Assembly (NCBI RefSeq): GCF_003971235.1
Contig: NZ_CP034661.1
Coordinates: forward strand, 620,001-684,000
Length of the DNA: 64,000 nucleotides
Reading direction: 5' to 3'
Source of the DNA: Chryseobacterium aureum
GTDB taxonomy: Bacteria; Bacteroidota; Bacteroidia; Flavobacteriales; Weeksellaceae
In this document: positions 27,021-35,994 of the stretch, piece after piece
How positions within the stretch are numbered: position 1 is the first letter of the stretch
Layout: each line of letters opens with the position of its first letter
The notes under the pieces: model-generated
The model's database searches: none
Told to the model about the DNA's origin: nothing
Seen by the model: only the letters and a program-made list of their open reading frames with translations
Translations under genes and position numbers: made by a program

Positions 27021-27812
27021 TTAAAAAAGCTCGTTTAAAACTTTAGCCAGTCTTAATCCTCCGTACAATAATTGTCTTTCTACAGTATCATTGAATTTAT
27101 ACTGATAGTCATAGGACAGCTTAGAATCGTTAGGGGTCTGTGCGTAGATTTTGTTGGCAATTTTATGAGAATCATACAGCCAGTCTTCCAGTGTTCCGGA
27201 TTGGATCTGTGCTACTTCTTCTTTAGATTTGATATCCAAAAGTTGAGAATATTCTGTATAGCTGTATTTTTGAGAGTCTACCAATTTTCCGTCCCACACT
27301 GAGTGTAAATTGGTTTTTTCCCCGAAATAGGTAACATTGATTTTATTTCCGCCCAAATCTTCTGCTCTTCCTACGTGTAAAGGCTGAGCAAGGTCTCCCA
27401 TGATGTGAATAAGGAAGATTAAAGCAATTTTTCTGTCTTTTTCAGAAGTGTTCTTATCTTTAATCTGGCTGGAAAGGGTATTTACCTGGGTGTAAAGGCT
27501 TGGTCCTGCCTGTGCTTTCAGGTTTTGGTCAAAAGCTTTAAAATCCGTCATCGGATCAATGTTTACATAATGCCATGATGAAGCCTGCTTCCATGCTCCT
27601 GTAGTATCAGATTTGATGAAGTCCGGCCAGTTGGCCCAGTAAGCCAGACGCTCTTTCCCCATGATCTTTTTAATCTCTCTTCTCGCTTTGCGGGAAAGGT
27701 GGTTTTCTGCAATGTCTGCAATCACCCTGTGCCCCGTTAATCCCCACGCATAAGAATAAAGTGAAGAGGCCATGAATGCTAAAATCAGAATTTTAGAATA
27801 AATACTTTTCAT
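27021..27812 (-). CDS. S1/P1 family zinc nuclease
   Basis: 263 residues from the ATG at 27812 (an ATG four codons upstream is possible). A signal peptide ends just before W23 in YAWGLTGHRVIADIAENHL; the exposed N-terminal Trp is a zinc ligand in this family. Further ligands come from WANWPDFIKSD, HYVN, FLIHIMGDLAQPLHVG and HSVWDGKLVD. The enzyme degrades single-stranded DNA and RNA and removes 3'-phosphates in the periplasm or medium, providing nucleotides and phosphate. Complete and unremarkable in length. Confidence 0.93.
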   Translation of the reverse strand: MKSIYSKILILAFMASSLYSYAWGLTGHRVIADIAENHLSRKARREIKKIMGKERLAYWANWPDFIKSDTTGAWKQASSWHYVNIDPMTDFKAFDQNLKAQAGPSLYTQVNTLSSQIKDKNTSEKDRKIALIFLIHIMGDLAQPLHVGRAEDLGGNKINVTYFGEKTNLHSVWDGKLVDSQKYSYTEYSQLLDIKSKEEVAQIQSGTLEDWLYDSHKIANKIYAQTPNDSKLSYDYQYKFNDTVERQLLYGGLRLAKVLNELF

Positions 27813-28288
27813 TTTAAATAACAATTTTCAGTCTGCAAAGATACGTCCCGCTTTCGGAATGAGCATGCATAATCCTGAATTTATTCTACAGGATGATGTT
27901 AATAAAATTTAATCTCCGTAAAATAGCTCATAACGACAGATCTGAAAACGTATATTTTCCGTATTAATAATGATCATGGAGTAGTGCAGAGGGCAATATA
28001 TACTGTACATATATAACCATGAAAACCTAAGCTCAAGCTTTACGCAACAGTTTTACCCATCAATGCTGATCCCTGAATTAAAACCATTAAACAGCTGATT
28101 CTGAACCATTAATTGTCAACTCAAAAAAACAAGCAAATATTCTATTTACCGTATTTTCACGGTATTTGCAGAAAATTATTCCTATTAATGTCAATAAATT
28201 ATTATTTTTAGGATAAAATTGTTGTAAAAATATTTTTTCAAACTTATGAGATATATTATCTTTACAAGTCATAATCAGAGGAAACACT
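27813..28288. other. 476-bp divergent intergenic region
   Basis: AT-rich DNA between the nuclease and T6SS genes. I found no coding frame, tRNA-like fold or repeat. TATCTTTA at about 28257-28264 is one base off the -7 consensus and could serve the T6SS genes. Confidence 0.5.
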
Positions 28289-29230
28289 ATGTATGAGAAT
28301 AATATTGTAGACATGCATTACAATAAGCTGCAGACAGACTTTAAGGCTGAAGCTGTGGCTGTGAACCTATTGAAGTACCACCGTGCGGTAAGCAATATCT
28401 TCATAGAACGTGTGGGCGTGAACGACCGTGCTTATCTTAAGGATATTAAAAGCATCTCAAGCAGTTACTTGGGATTCGATGAGGAAGTATTTACCATAGA
28501 GAGCTACAGAGAAGGCATTTATGACTATCTTCCGGAAGGACTTTTCCATCCGCCTTCTCTGGGAGCTTCCAGAAAGAATGTAGACAGTGTTGTAAAGGAG
28601 ATCCGGAAACAGAAAAGGGTGGAAGATGATGCCCGCAAGTTTTTCCGTCCTTTTGAGCTTGAAGTATTTTTTACGGAGATCAGTGCTTTGCTTAAGGAAT
28701 CAGAATTTGATATCACAAGCAATACAGACTCTTTGCTGGATACGGTAAGTGAGCTTTGGCCCATGATAAAAATGCTGGATAAGCAGAGTGCTTATATCTT
28801 TATGCATATTTTACCGTTCTTCCATCAGATCAGAGGCGATAAAAGATGGTTTGAAAGGTGTATGACGGCCTTTCTTCAGGTTCCGGTAAAAGTGACTTTT
28901 TCACCCAATATTATAGATGAGATTGAAAAAAATGATGATTCGATGCTGTTGGGAAATTCGAGATTAGGGGTCACCTATATTCCAAGTGGTCCACATATGG
29001 ACGGACAGAGAAACTGGGTAGTAAATATCGGTCCCATTCCTTATGAAGGGATGAAAAAATATATTCCGGGAAGTCCTTTCAGAAATGTGCTTCAGGCACT
29101 TTATGATTATTTTCTTCCGGTAACCGTGGATGTGGAAGAGAATTTTGTCACAGAAAAGGAAGAATATTCATTCAGCCTCGAGGATGATGAAAGAAATGCC
29201 AGCCGCCTTGGATACTCTACTTTCCTCTAA
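28289..29230 (+). CDS. tssG: T6SS-iii TssG-like baseplate protein
   Basis: 313 residues, soluble, no signal peptide. It opens with DFKAEAVAVNLLKYHRAVSN and contains EGLFHPPSLGASRK, LELEVFFTEI-type and FFHQIRGDKRWFERCMTAFL segments, followed by RLGVTYIPSGPHMDGQRNW. This matches the TssG wedge component of the Bacteroidetes type VI secretion system, and it is immediately followed by tssN and tssK. I recognise TssG less surely than its neighbours; the gene context supports the call. An internal ATG eight codons in is another possible start. Confidence 0.68.
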   Translation: MYENNIVDMHYNKLQTDFKAEAVAVNLLKYHRAVSNIFIERVGVNDRAYLKDIKSISSSYLGFDEEVFTIESYREGIYDYLPEGLFHPPSLGASRKNVDSVVKEIRKQKRVEDDARKFFRPFELEVFFTEISALLKESEFDITSNTDSLLDTVSELWPMIKMLDKQSAYIFMHILPFFHQIRGDKRWFERCMTAFLQVPVKVTFSPNIIDEIEKNDDSMLLGNSRLGVTYIPSGPHMDGQRNWVVNIGPIPYEGMKKYIPGSPFRNVLQALYDYFLPVTVDVEENFVTEKEEYSFSLEDDERNASRLGYSTFL

Positions 29231-29284
29231 ATTATTTTATTATATTTACAATTACCAACAAAGTATAAATTCGAAAAGAAACAA

Positions 29285-30184
29285 ATGGAAATTTCTTCAG
29301 TAAAAGGTATTTTTTTAAGGTATATCTTAATGCCTTTAATCGCAATTATTATGATGGTTATACTGGGTGTAATCAGGAGAAATAAGCCTGCGATCAAAAT
29401 TAAAGTAATTATTATATACGTACTTCTGTGCAGTTTGTGCCTGGCTGTTCCGGGAGTTTTCGGATTTGCCGGAAATCTTTTTAATCCCTACTGGTATCTT
29501 ATCGCACAGGTTATTTATCTTATTCTAGGGATTATTCATGTAAATTTACTTCACAAATATTTCAAAAAGCATATAGAGTCTCTTTCTATGAGCATTTTGT
29601 TTGAATCTATACTTTCTTTGACATGTATTGCTCTGGGAGGATATCTTTTTACCCTCATCTTCAACTGGATGAGTAAAGGAACAGGATATGCTGTAATGGC
29701 GGCTACCAGTATGGCAATCTTTGTGGTTCCGATGGTATTTTATTACTGCTATATTCAGTTCATCAGCATTCCTTTTGATATTTACAAAACATGGAGGTAT
29801 TCTCCGGAGCAGAAGCTGCCGGATTTTGAAGGAGCAGATTTTGACAGATTAATGGTATTGAATGTGGAATTAAGTAAAAAACTGGAAGATACCAACCGTT
29901 TCAGAATTAAAGCGAAAACACTTCCTACGGGAGTTACCTTCGGAGACTGGTTCTACAGGGTGGTGGATGATTATAACCATAAAAATCCGGGATCTATCAT
30001 TCATCTTTCAGACGAAGGAAATGATCCTTACTATTGGATTTTTTACACTAAAAAATCGTTTTTCAGTTTCAGAAAATATATAGATTTCGACCACGACATT
30101 TCTACAAACAGCATTTCTGAAAATGAAGTGGTGATTTGTAAAAGGGTTATTCAGCATGAAGAGGAGGGAGTCGCAAAAAAATAA
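29285..30184 (+). CDS. tssN: T6SS-iii membrane protein TssN
   Basis: 299 residues. The N-terminal half has five or so membrane helices (LMPLIAIIMMVILGVI, VIIIYVLLCSLCLAVPGVFG, ILFESILSLTCIALGGYLFT, MAIFVVPMVFYYCYIQFISI) and the C-terminal half is a cytoplasmic domain (about 170-299). This is the TssN family, restricted to Bacteroidetes T6SS-iii where it takes the place of the TssJLM membrane complex of other systems. Lies 54 bp after tssG and 28 bp before tssK. Confidence 0.82.
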   Translation: MEISSVKGIFLRYILMPLIAIIMMVILGVIRRNKPAIKIKVIIIYVLLCSLCLAVPGVFGFAGNLFNPYWYLIAQVIYLILGIIHVNLLHKYFKKHIESLSMSILFESILSLTCIALGGYLFTLIFNWMSKGTGYAVMAATSMAIFVVPMVFYYCYIQFISIPFDIYKTWRYSPEQKLPDFEGADFDRLMVLNVELSKKLEDTNRFRIKAKTLPTGVTFGDWFYRVVDDYNHKNPGSIIHLSDEGNDPYYWIFYTKKSFFSFRKYIDFDHDISTNSISENEVVICKRVIQHEEEGVAKK

Positions 30185-30212
30185 TAACACAAAAATCTAA
30201 AAAGTATTAAAC

Positions 30213-31352
30213 ATGATACAGCCTATTAAACATTTTGCAATCAACTGGGTGGATGGGATGAAAGTTTCCCAGAGACACCTTAATGATCAGGATAATTTCT
30301 TAATTGATACCATCAGAGATTCCAATTCTCTTGGAATTACTACATATAACTACGGACTTTTACCTATTTCCAATGAATTTACAGACCGTACTATTTTTGA
30401 TGTGCACAACACTGCCACCAATGATGTACAGCTTGTCATTAAGCGTTGCAGTGCGGTTACCATGGCAGGATACCGTATTGAGCTTACGGACAGAAGAATC
30501 AGTGTGAAATCTTTGGCAAAATCTATGAACGAAGATCAGGCAGATGGTGAATATTACATCCTGATTTCCGTAAATCCTTTTGATAAAGTACCGTTTGGAG
30601 ATATAGACCCTGAGGAAATTCCGCCGCGCCATCCCAGCGCCCAGCCGAATCACCATATTGAACTGCTTCCTGTAACGTCTTTAAACAGCAGCTATTCTGG
30701 AGGAAATTACCTTATCATCGGAAAAGTAGACTTGAAAGGGAATATTGCGCAGGTAGATTCCAACTTTATCCCGCCGTGTACTTCTGTGCAGAGTCACCCG
30801 GCTTTGGTGGAGTATTACAGCAGTTATGCAAAATCAATCGGAAACCTTCAGCAGTATGCTTTTAAAATTATTCAGAAAGCCTCTCATAAAAACCAGAATA
30901 CGGCTTTGGCACAAAACGTTAAGTTCCTGTGTACTACCATGGTGAATACTTTTGGAGACATGTATTTCCAGTTCAGAAATGTAACTCCCTGGCAGCCCCC
31001 TGTATTTTTGATTGAATCTTTTGCAAGACTGGCACTTCATTTATACAACTCAACCCAGCTTCTGGTTCCGGCAGAACTGGAAGAAATGTTGAATTATAGC
31101 TTAGAATGGAGTGAAATTGCTCCTCACACCCTATTGAACCAGCTTTCTATTGTTGCAGAAACCAATTACGATCATCATAACTGTGGAGAGCCTTTGCTTT
31201 ATATCCAACAGATGTTGAGAAGTCTTGAAATCATTTTCTCAAAACTGAGTGAGCTTGATTATATTGGTCAGAGAAAAGAAAACATCATCGTTAATGAACA
31301 GGAAGTTTCTACCAACACAAATCCCAAAAGAGGCTGGAGTGTTTTGGATTAA
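30213..31352 (+). CDS. tssK: T6SS baseplate protein TssK
   Basis: 379 residues. It opens IQPIKHFAINWVDGMKVSQRHLNDQDNFL, the TssK shell-domain pattern (binding the WedgeFG complex and linking the baseplate to the membrane complex), followed by YGLLPI, RISVKSLA and the helical neck and C-terminal head. Adjacent to tssN and tssG. The sheath, tube, spike and ATPase genes (tssB, tssC, Hcp, VgrG, tssH) are not in this window, so the rest of the system must lie elsewhere if it is functional. Confidence 0.85.
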   Translation: MIQPIKHFAINWVDGMKVSQRHLNDQDNFLIDTIRDSNSLGITTYNYGLLPISNEFTDRTIFDVHNTATNDVQLVIKRCSAVTMAGYRIELTDRRISVKSLAKSMNEDQADGEYYILISVNPFDKVPFGDIDPEEIPPRHPSAQPNHHIELLPVTSLNSSYSGGNYLIIGKVDLKGNIAQVDSNFIPPCTSVQSHPALVEYYSSYAKSIGNLQQYAFKIIQKASHKNQNTALAQNVKFLCTTMVNTFGDMYFQFRNVTPWQPPVFLIESFARLALHLYNSTQLLVPAELEEMLNYSLEWSEIAPHTLLNQLSIVAETNYDHHNCGEPLLYIQQMLRSLEIIFSKLSELDYIGQRKENIIVNEQEVSTNTNPKRGWSVLD

Positions 31353-31372
31353 CCTCGCTTATTATAATACAG

Positions 31373-31399
31373 TCCCGGATGAAAATTCGGGATTTTTTG
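31373..31399 (+). terminator. Terminator after tssK
   Basis: Short TCCCG / CGGGA stem (extended by a weak inner pairing) followed by seven Ts, 20 nt after the tssK stop codon. Confidence 0.7.
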
Positions 31400-31450
31400 T
31401 AAATATATTCAGATAAAAATAAAGGTAAATTTGTTGTAAGGACTGATAAA

Positions 31451-32626
31451 ATGAATTTAAAGATTATAAGACAGGAAACACCGGGATGTTCGGATAAGAT
31501 ATTTTTAAACAGCGCAGGAGCATCATTAATGCCTGCATCTGTTGTAGAGACCGTCATTAAGTTTTTATACGAAGAGCAGGAATTGGGAGGATATGCAGCG
31601 GCAAAAAGAAATTCACAGCAGATCAATCAGTTTTATGAAGAAGCAGCAAAATTGATTCGTACAAAGCCTTCCAATATTGCATTTGCAGGAAGTTCTACGG
31701 ATGGCTATGCTAAAGCTTTGTCCAGCATTCCTTTTAAAGAAGGGGATTGCATCATTACCACCAATGATGATTACATTTCCAATCAGATTGCTTTTATTTC
31801 CTTACAGAAAAGGTATAAGATTGAAATCATCCGGGCTGCCAATCTTCCTGATCATGAGCTGGATCTTGAAGATTTTGAACATCTGATCAGAAAGCACAGT
31901 CCCAGGTTAATTGCTGTTACTCATATTCCTACCAATTCCGGTTTAATTCAGAATGTAGAAGGGGTAGGAAAGCTTTGTAAGCAGTATGATATCCTGTATC
32001 TTGTAGATGCCTGTCAGTCTGTAGGTCAGATGGTAGTAGAGGCTGAAAAACTCAATTGCGACTTTCTGACGGCTACCGGAAGAAAATTTATGCGCGGACC
32101 GAGAGGAACCGGATTTTTGTATGTTTCAGACAAAGTGTTGAGCCGGAACATGTATCCTTTATTTTTGGATAGTATTGGAGCCCAATGGACTTCTTTTGAT
32201 GATTTCCAGCCTAATGATACAGCCAGGAGATTTGAACTTTTTGAAAGGCCTTATGCTGCTTTAATGGGTTTTACGGAAGCTTTACGATATGCCAACACGA
32301 TAGGGCTGGATCAGATAGAACGTTATAACAGCATACTGACGGATACTTTAAGGAATACTCTACAGAATAATGGCTTCAGAGTTTTGGATAAAGGAAATAG
32401 ACTGAGTAGTATTATCACTTTTTGTCAGGCAGATGGAGGGGTTGAAAAAATCCGTAGAATACTGAGTGAAAACAATGTGTATTTTAAAGAGAATCATAAA
32501 ACAGATGCGCTTATTGATTTTACCTTTAAAAATGTGGATCACGCCATCAGGTTATCGCCTCATTATTTCAATACGGTGGAAGAAATTGAAGTTGTATCCC
32601 GGCTTTTAGAAAATATCAATCATTAA
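31451..32626 (+). CDS. PLP-dependent class V aminotransferase
   Basis: 391 residues of the cysteine-desulfurase/class V fold. FLNSAGASLMPASVV at the N-terminus, the PLP-binding VDACQSVGQMVVE near 190-202, and the Schiff-base lysine in ATGRKFMRGPRGTGFLYV near 213-230 are visible. The active-site Cys loop typical of IscS/SufS is not evident, so an isopenicillin-epimerase-like or other C-N/C-S lyase role is likelier. It stands alone between two terminators. Confidence 0.85.
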   Translation: MNLKIIRQETPGCSDKIFLNSAGASLMPASVVETVIKFLYEEQELGGYAAAKRNSQQINQFYEEAAKLIRTKPSNIAFAGSSTDGYAKALSSIPFKEGDCIITTNDDYISNQIAFISLQKRYKIEIIRAANLPDHELDLEDFEHLIRKHSPRLIAVTHIPTNSGLIQNVEGVGKLCKQYDILYLVDACQSVGQMVVEAEKLNCDFLTATGRKFMRGPRGTGFLYVSDKVLSRNMYPLFLDSIGAQWTSFDDFQPNDTARRFELFERPYAALMGFTEALRYANTIGLDQIERYNSILTDTLRNTLQNNGFRVLDKGNRLSSIITFCQADGGVEKIRRILSENNVYFKENHKTDALIDFTFKNVDHAIRLSPHYFNTVEEIEVVSRLLENINH

Positions 32627-32640
32627 ATTGATGGTTTGAA

Positions 32641-32676
32641 AAGGCTCGGGCCTGGCATTCGCCAGGCCCGAGCCTT
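32641..32676. terminator. Strong bidirectional hairpin
   Basis: Perfect 16-bp stem (AAGGCTCGGGCCTGGC and its complement) with an ATTC loop. It lies between the convergent aminotransferase and beta-lactamase genes and abuts the stop codon of the latter. Confidence 0.92.
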
Positions 32677-33399
32677 TTATTTCCTGTTCAAAAGATCCAA
32701 TGTGTGTTCTATGTGTCCACCTCCTTTCCATTCATCATGACCTGGAATTACAAGAGCAGCTTTTGAATATTTAGCTTTCAGTTTTGCCATGGTTTGCGGC
32801 CATTGGGCAACATTGGCTTCTCCGGTGTACCCCAGATTTTCTGCGATCCTGCTTTTTACAAGACATCCTCCGTCCAATATATTGTACTTGGGAAACCATA
32901 CCACTACATTATCTGCTGTGTGTCCTTCACCAAGAAAGTCTATTACAAATTTCTCTCCGCCAATGCGGTATGTTTTTCCCGGCTCTATAATTTCCGTAGA
33001 CACAGCCTTTCCTTCTTTCTTCAGCAGTTGGTTGGTTTTGGCAGTTGCATAGGTTTTAATTCCTTTGTTATTGTAAAAACTTAGATCTCCGGCTCTGTCT
33101 TCATGGGAATGGGTTGCAAAAACGGCTATAACAGGAAGGTTATGGCGTTTCTGAATAGTGTCCAGTAAACTTTGATACTGTGTTTTCTGCCATGGAACAT
33201 CAAACAGGACAACTCCTTTTTGGGTCACCAGATAAACGGCATTGGCAGAATATTCTTTTCCACCGAATACTCCGAAGGACTTATAAATATAAAAATTAGG
33301 CTTAATCTGCGGTTCAATTACAAAATCTCTTCCCTGAGCATTCGCTAATAGACTTAGCAGCATCGAAACTATAAAAAACGGAATGCTTTTCTTCTTCAT
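32677..33399 (-). CDS. bla: Subclass B1 metallo-beta-lactamase (IND/CGB-like)
   Basis: 240 residues from the ATG at 33399; the frame extends 14 codons upstream but the signal peptide (MKKKSIPFFIVSMLLSLLANAQ) fixes the start. All B1 zinc ligands are present: HSHED (97-101), H160 in GEGHTADN, C179 in DGGCLVKS and H221 in PGHDEW. Residues such as FGGKEYSANAVYLVT and NKGIKTYATAKTNQLLKK match what I recall of the IND, CGB and CIAS carbapenemases native to Chryseobacterium. It hydrolyses penicillins, cephalosporins and carbapenems in the periplasm. There is no mobile element beside it, so it looks like the resident chromosomal gene. The precise allele cannot be assigned by eye. Confidence 0.93.
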   Translation of the reverse strand: MKKKSIPFFIVSMLLSLLANAQGRDFVIEPQIKPNFYIYKSFGVFGGKEYSANAVYLVTQKGVVLFDVPWQKTQYQSLLDTIQKRHNLPVIAVFATHSHEDRAGDLSFYNNKGIKTYATAKTNQLLKKEGKAVSTEIIEPGKTYRIGGEKFVIDFLGEGHTADNVVVWFPKYNILDGGCLVKSRIAENLGYTGEANVAQWPQTMAKLKAKYSKAALVIPGHDEWKGGGHIEHTLDLLNRK

Positions 33400-33520
33400 T
33401 TTTAAGTAATAATTAAAGGTTAGTATTTGCCAGAAGGACAAAGTATTATTTCTTAAATACTTCTTTATGGTTTAAACTTTTTAAATGCAAACCTGTAAGG
33501 TTTTATTAATCGTGTTAAGA

Positions 33521-34174
33521 TTATTTTTTAACCAGTATTTTTTCAGTTGCTTTTCTGCTTAAAATTTCCGTTTTACCCTCAATTTCTATGATCATTGATT
33601 TATCAAAACTTTCTACTTTTAAGATTTTCACTTTGGTATTAAGAAGGAGTTTTCTGTCATTCAGATAAGTCAGGAAAGCATCATCAGAAAGGGTTACAGA
33701 GGCAAATGTTACATCTTCACCAGGCTCACAGTTGCTGAGTTTTTGTAGATCTTGTGAGATGATATTCCCGTCTTTATCGGGAATGGGCTCTCCGTGAGGA
33801 TCAAATTTAGGATGATCCAGGATCTCGTCCATTTTATCAAAAAATATTTGAGAATGTACATGTTCCAGCTGTTCGGCAATCTCATGAACATTTTCCCAGC
33901 CAAAATTCATTTTTTTTACCAGAAACATTTCGGTGAGCCTGTGTTTCCGAACCACCAGCGCTGCTTCACGTCTTCCGTTTTCTGTAATGATCAGTGGTTT
34001 ATACGTTTCGTAGATGACCCATTTTTTATCGGCGAATTTCTTCATCATATTATTGACACTCGGCATTTTTACATTCAAAAATTTACTGAGCTCATTAATA
34101 GTAACCTTACCTTCATTGTCAACTAAATGAAACAAAGCTTTCAGGTAATTCTCTTCTGTTAGGGTTGTTTTCAA
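33521..34174 (-). CDS. DtxR/MntR-family metal-dependent repressor
   Basis: 217 residues beginning at a TTG codon at 34174 (no in-frame ATG lies upstream; MKTTLTEENYLKAL is the usual family opening). A winged-helix DNA-binding domain (1 to about 65) is followed by the metal-binding dimerisation domain with HKHR-type, EHVHSQ and HPKFDPHG motifs and a C-terminal SH3-like/FeoA-type tail. It senses Mn2+ or Fe2+ and represses uptake genes. An inverted repeat lies just upstream between it and the divergent threonine aldolase gene, suggesting self-control. No metal transporter gene is in the window. Confidence 0.88.
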   Translation of the reverse strand: MKTTLTEENYLKALFHLVDNEGKVTINELSKFLNVKMPSVNNMMKKFADKKWVIYETYKPLIITENGRREAALVVRKHRLTEMFLVKKMNFGWENVHEIAEQLEHVHSQIFFDKMDEILDHPKFDPHGEPIPDKDGNIISQDLQKLSNCEPGEDVTFASVTLSDDAFLTYLNDRKLLLNTKVKILKVESFDKSMIIEIEGKTEILSRKATEKILVKK

Positions 34175-34176
34175 AA

Positions 34177-34206
34177 TGTTAGATGATTTTCACTACAAAT
34201 CTAACA
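34177..34206. promoter_or_regulatory. Inverted repeat in the dtxR-like/aldolase intergenic region
   Basis: TGTTAGAT (34177-34184) and ATCTAACA (34199-34206) form a perfect 8-bp inverted repeat with a 14-nt spacer, 3 nt upstream of the DtxR-family start codon. It could be an operator bound by that repressor. Confidence 0.45.
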
Positions 34207-34259
34207 AAATAAAATGAAAAGTTGACTCTTGTTATTTTAACTTTTTTTACTTTTACTCT

Positions 34260-35288
34260 ATGAAATTTTCATTCAAAAACGATTATTCCGAAGGCTGCCA
34301 TCCGAATATCTTACAGGCCCTTTTACAGTATAATCTTGATCAGCAGGCTGGCTATGGAGAAGATGAGTATTCATTAAAAGCGAAAGCATTAATTAAAGAA
34401 AAAATAAACAATCAGAATTCTGAAGTTTTCTTAGTCTCAGGAGGAACACAGGCTAACTTAATTGTTATTTCTGCGATCTTAAAACCTTATCAGTGCGTAA
34501 TTTCTGCCGCTCCCGGACATATTCTGAATAATGAGACCGGAGCTATTGAAGCAACGGGCCATAAGGTACTGAGTATTGAAACTCCAGACGGAAAAATAAA
34601 ACCGTCAGATATTATCCCGGTTTTGGAAGGACATAGCAATGTACCGCATCAGGTGATGCCTAAACTGGTGTATATTTCCAATTCTACAGAACTGGGAACC
34701 ATCTATCAGGCAAAAGAACTGGAAGAACTTTCAGCATTTTGCAAGGAAAATAAATTATACCTTTTCATGGATGGAGCAAGGATAGGACATGCTCTGACCG
34801 CTGAAATCAGTGATCTTACCCTGGAAAAAGTAGCGGCTCTTACCGATATTTTCTATCTTGGAGGAACCAAAAACGGAGCTTTACTGGGAGAGGCTATTGT
34901 GATTAATAATCCTGTGCTTCAGGAAGATTTTGCTTTTAATATCAAACAGAAAGGAGCATTGCTGGCAAAAGGAAGGCTGTTAGGAATTCAGTTTCTGGAG
35001 CTTATGACAGATAACCTGTACTTTGATCTGGCGAAACATGCCAATCAACAGGCCATGAAAATTAAGAGTGCATTACAGGAAAAAGGGACTGCATTTCTTT
35101 CAGATACCTATACCAATCAGATTTTTCCTATTCTTAGTCATGATCTTATAGAGGTATTGTCTGAGCATTTTGAATTTTATGTCTGGAAAAAAATTAATGA
35201 GGAATCTTCTGCGATCCGTCTTATTACTTCCTGGAGTACGGGAGATGAAGCGGTAAACCGATTTATAGAAATTATTGAACAGCATTAA
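34260..35288 (+). CDS. Low-specificity L-threonine aldolase family protein
   Basis: 342 residues, beta-eliminating lyase fold. FKNDYSEGCHPNILQAL at the N-terminus, YGEDEYSLKAKALI, the LVSGGTQANLIV loop, FMDGARIGHAL near 173-183 (PLP-binding Asp and Arg), and the PLP lysine in FYLGGTKNGALLGEA near 198-212 are all present. It splits threonine or allo-threonine to glycine and acetaldehyde. Divergent from the DtxR-family gene and ended by a terminator; length matches the family. Confidence 0.9.
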   Translation: MKFSFKNDYSEGCHPNILQALLQYNLDQQAGYGEDEYSLKAKALIKEKINNQNSEVFLVSGGTQANLIVISAILKPYQCVISAAPGHILNNETGAIEATGHKVLSIETPDGKIKPSDIIPVLEGHSNVPHQVMPKLVYISNSTELGTIYQAKELEELSAFCKENKLYLFMDGARIGHALTAEISDLTLEKVAALTDIFYLGGTKNGALLGEAIVINNPVLQEDFAFNIKQKGALLAKGRLLGIQFLELMTDNLYFDLAKHANQQAMKIKSALQEKGTAFLSDTYTNQIFPILSHDLIEVLSEHFEFYVWKKINEESSAIRLITSWSTGDEAVNRFIEIIEQH

Positions 35289-35292
35289 CATA

Positions 35293-35324
35293 AAAAACAG
35301 CCTTTTTCAAGGCTGTTTTTATTT
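35293..35324. terminator. Bidirectional terminator
   Basis: Perfect AAAAACAGCCTT / AAGGCTGTTTTT stem with a TTTC loop between convergent genes, 5 nt past the aldolase stop codon. Confidence 0.9.
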
Positions 35325-35334
35325 TTATAATGAA

Positions 35335-35838
35335 TTATTTTTTCAAAGCTTCGGTTACGGCTTTACAGTCAGCAGGATTTAGCTTCTGTCCGTCTTTATA
35401 GCTCACTTTTTTATCATCCGCATATTTGGATTGTCCGTCTTCTTCTTTATGATCACCAATTCCTTCTGTTAAAGTATTATCCTTTTGAAGGAAATAGATA
35501 TCTCTTTTGCTCTTTTTACCTTCAGAAGTAAATTCGTAAGTCAGTTTCAGGGTATCACCGGATTTAAAGCCGGTTACGTCTCCCGTAGAACTGTCTTTTT
35601 CATTGTTTTTGTAAGATAATTTTCCGGTGATTGTTCCCAGATTGTCATCAATAGAAGCAAAAACACTGTCTTTACCGGTTACCCCGATATAACAGAAAGA
35701 TTTAGGCCCAAGGGTATCTATTACAGGCTCTTCAACAGCAATCGTATCTGCTTTCGGAGCTGGAGCCGGAGCTTCAGTTTTCTTAGTACAGTTGATTAAA
35801 ATGGCTGATACAGCCCCCAATAAGATTAATTTTTTCAT
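35335..35838 (-). CDS. Lipoprotein of unknown function
   Basis: 167 residues from the ATG at 35838; 22 upstream codons are open, but the lipoprotein signal MKKLILLGAVSAILINCTKK (lipidated Cys at 17) sets the start. A short Ala/Pro linker is followed by a small beta-rich domain (CYIGVTGKDSVFASIDDNLG, then KLTYEFTSEGKKSKRD). No family recognised. Likely exposed in the periplasm. The neighbours give no clue. Confidence 0.75.
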   Translation of the reverse strand: MKKLILLGAVSAILINCTKKTEAPAPAPKADTIAVEEPVIDTLGPKSFCYIGVTGKDSVFASIDDNLGTITGKLSYKNNEKDSSTGDVTGFKSGDTLKLTYEFTSEGKKSKRDIYFLQKDNTLTEGIGDHKEEDGQSKYADDKKVSYKDGQKLNPADCKAVTEALKK

Positions 35839-35994
35839 ATCCTTAATTGTTAAAATCAAATTTTGAAGTCCAAAAATAGCAATAGTATTTATATATGAAA
35901 GCATATTCTTTATAAATAAAAATAATTTTCAGCAATTTTGAAAGCGGCCAATGTTTTAGGCACGGAAAATGATTAATCTTATCAAATTGATTTA

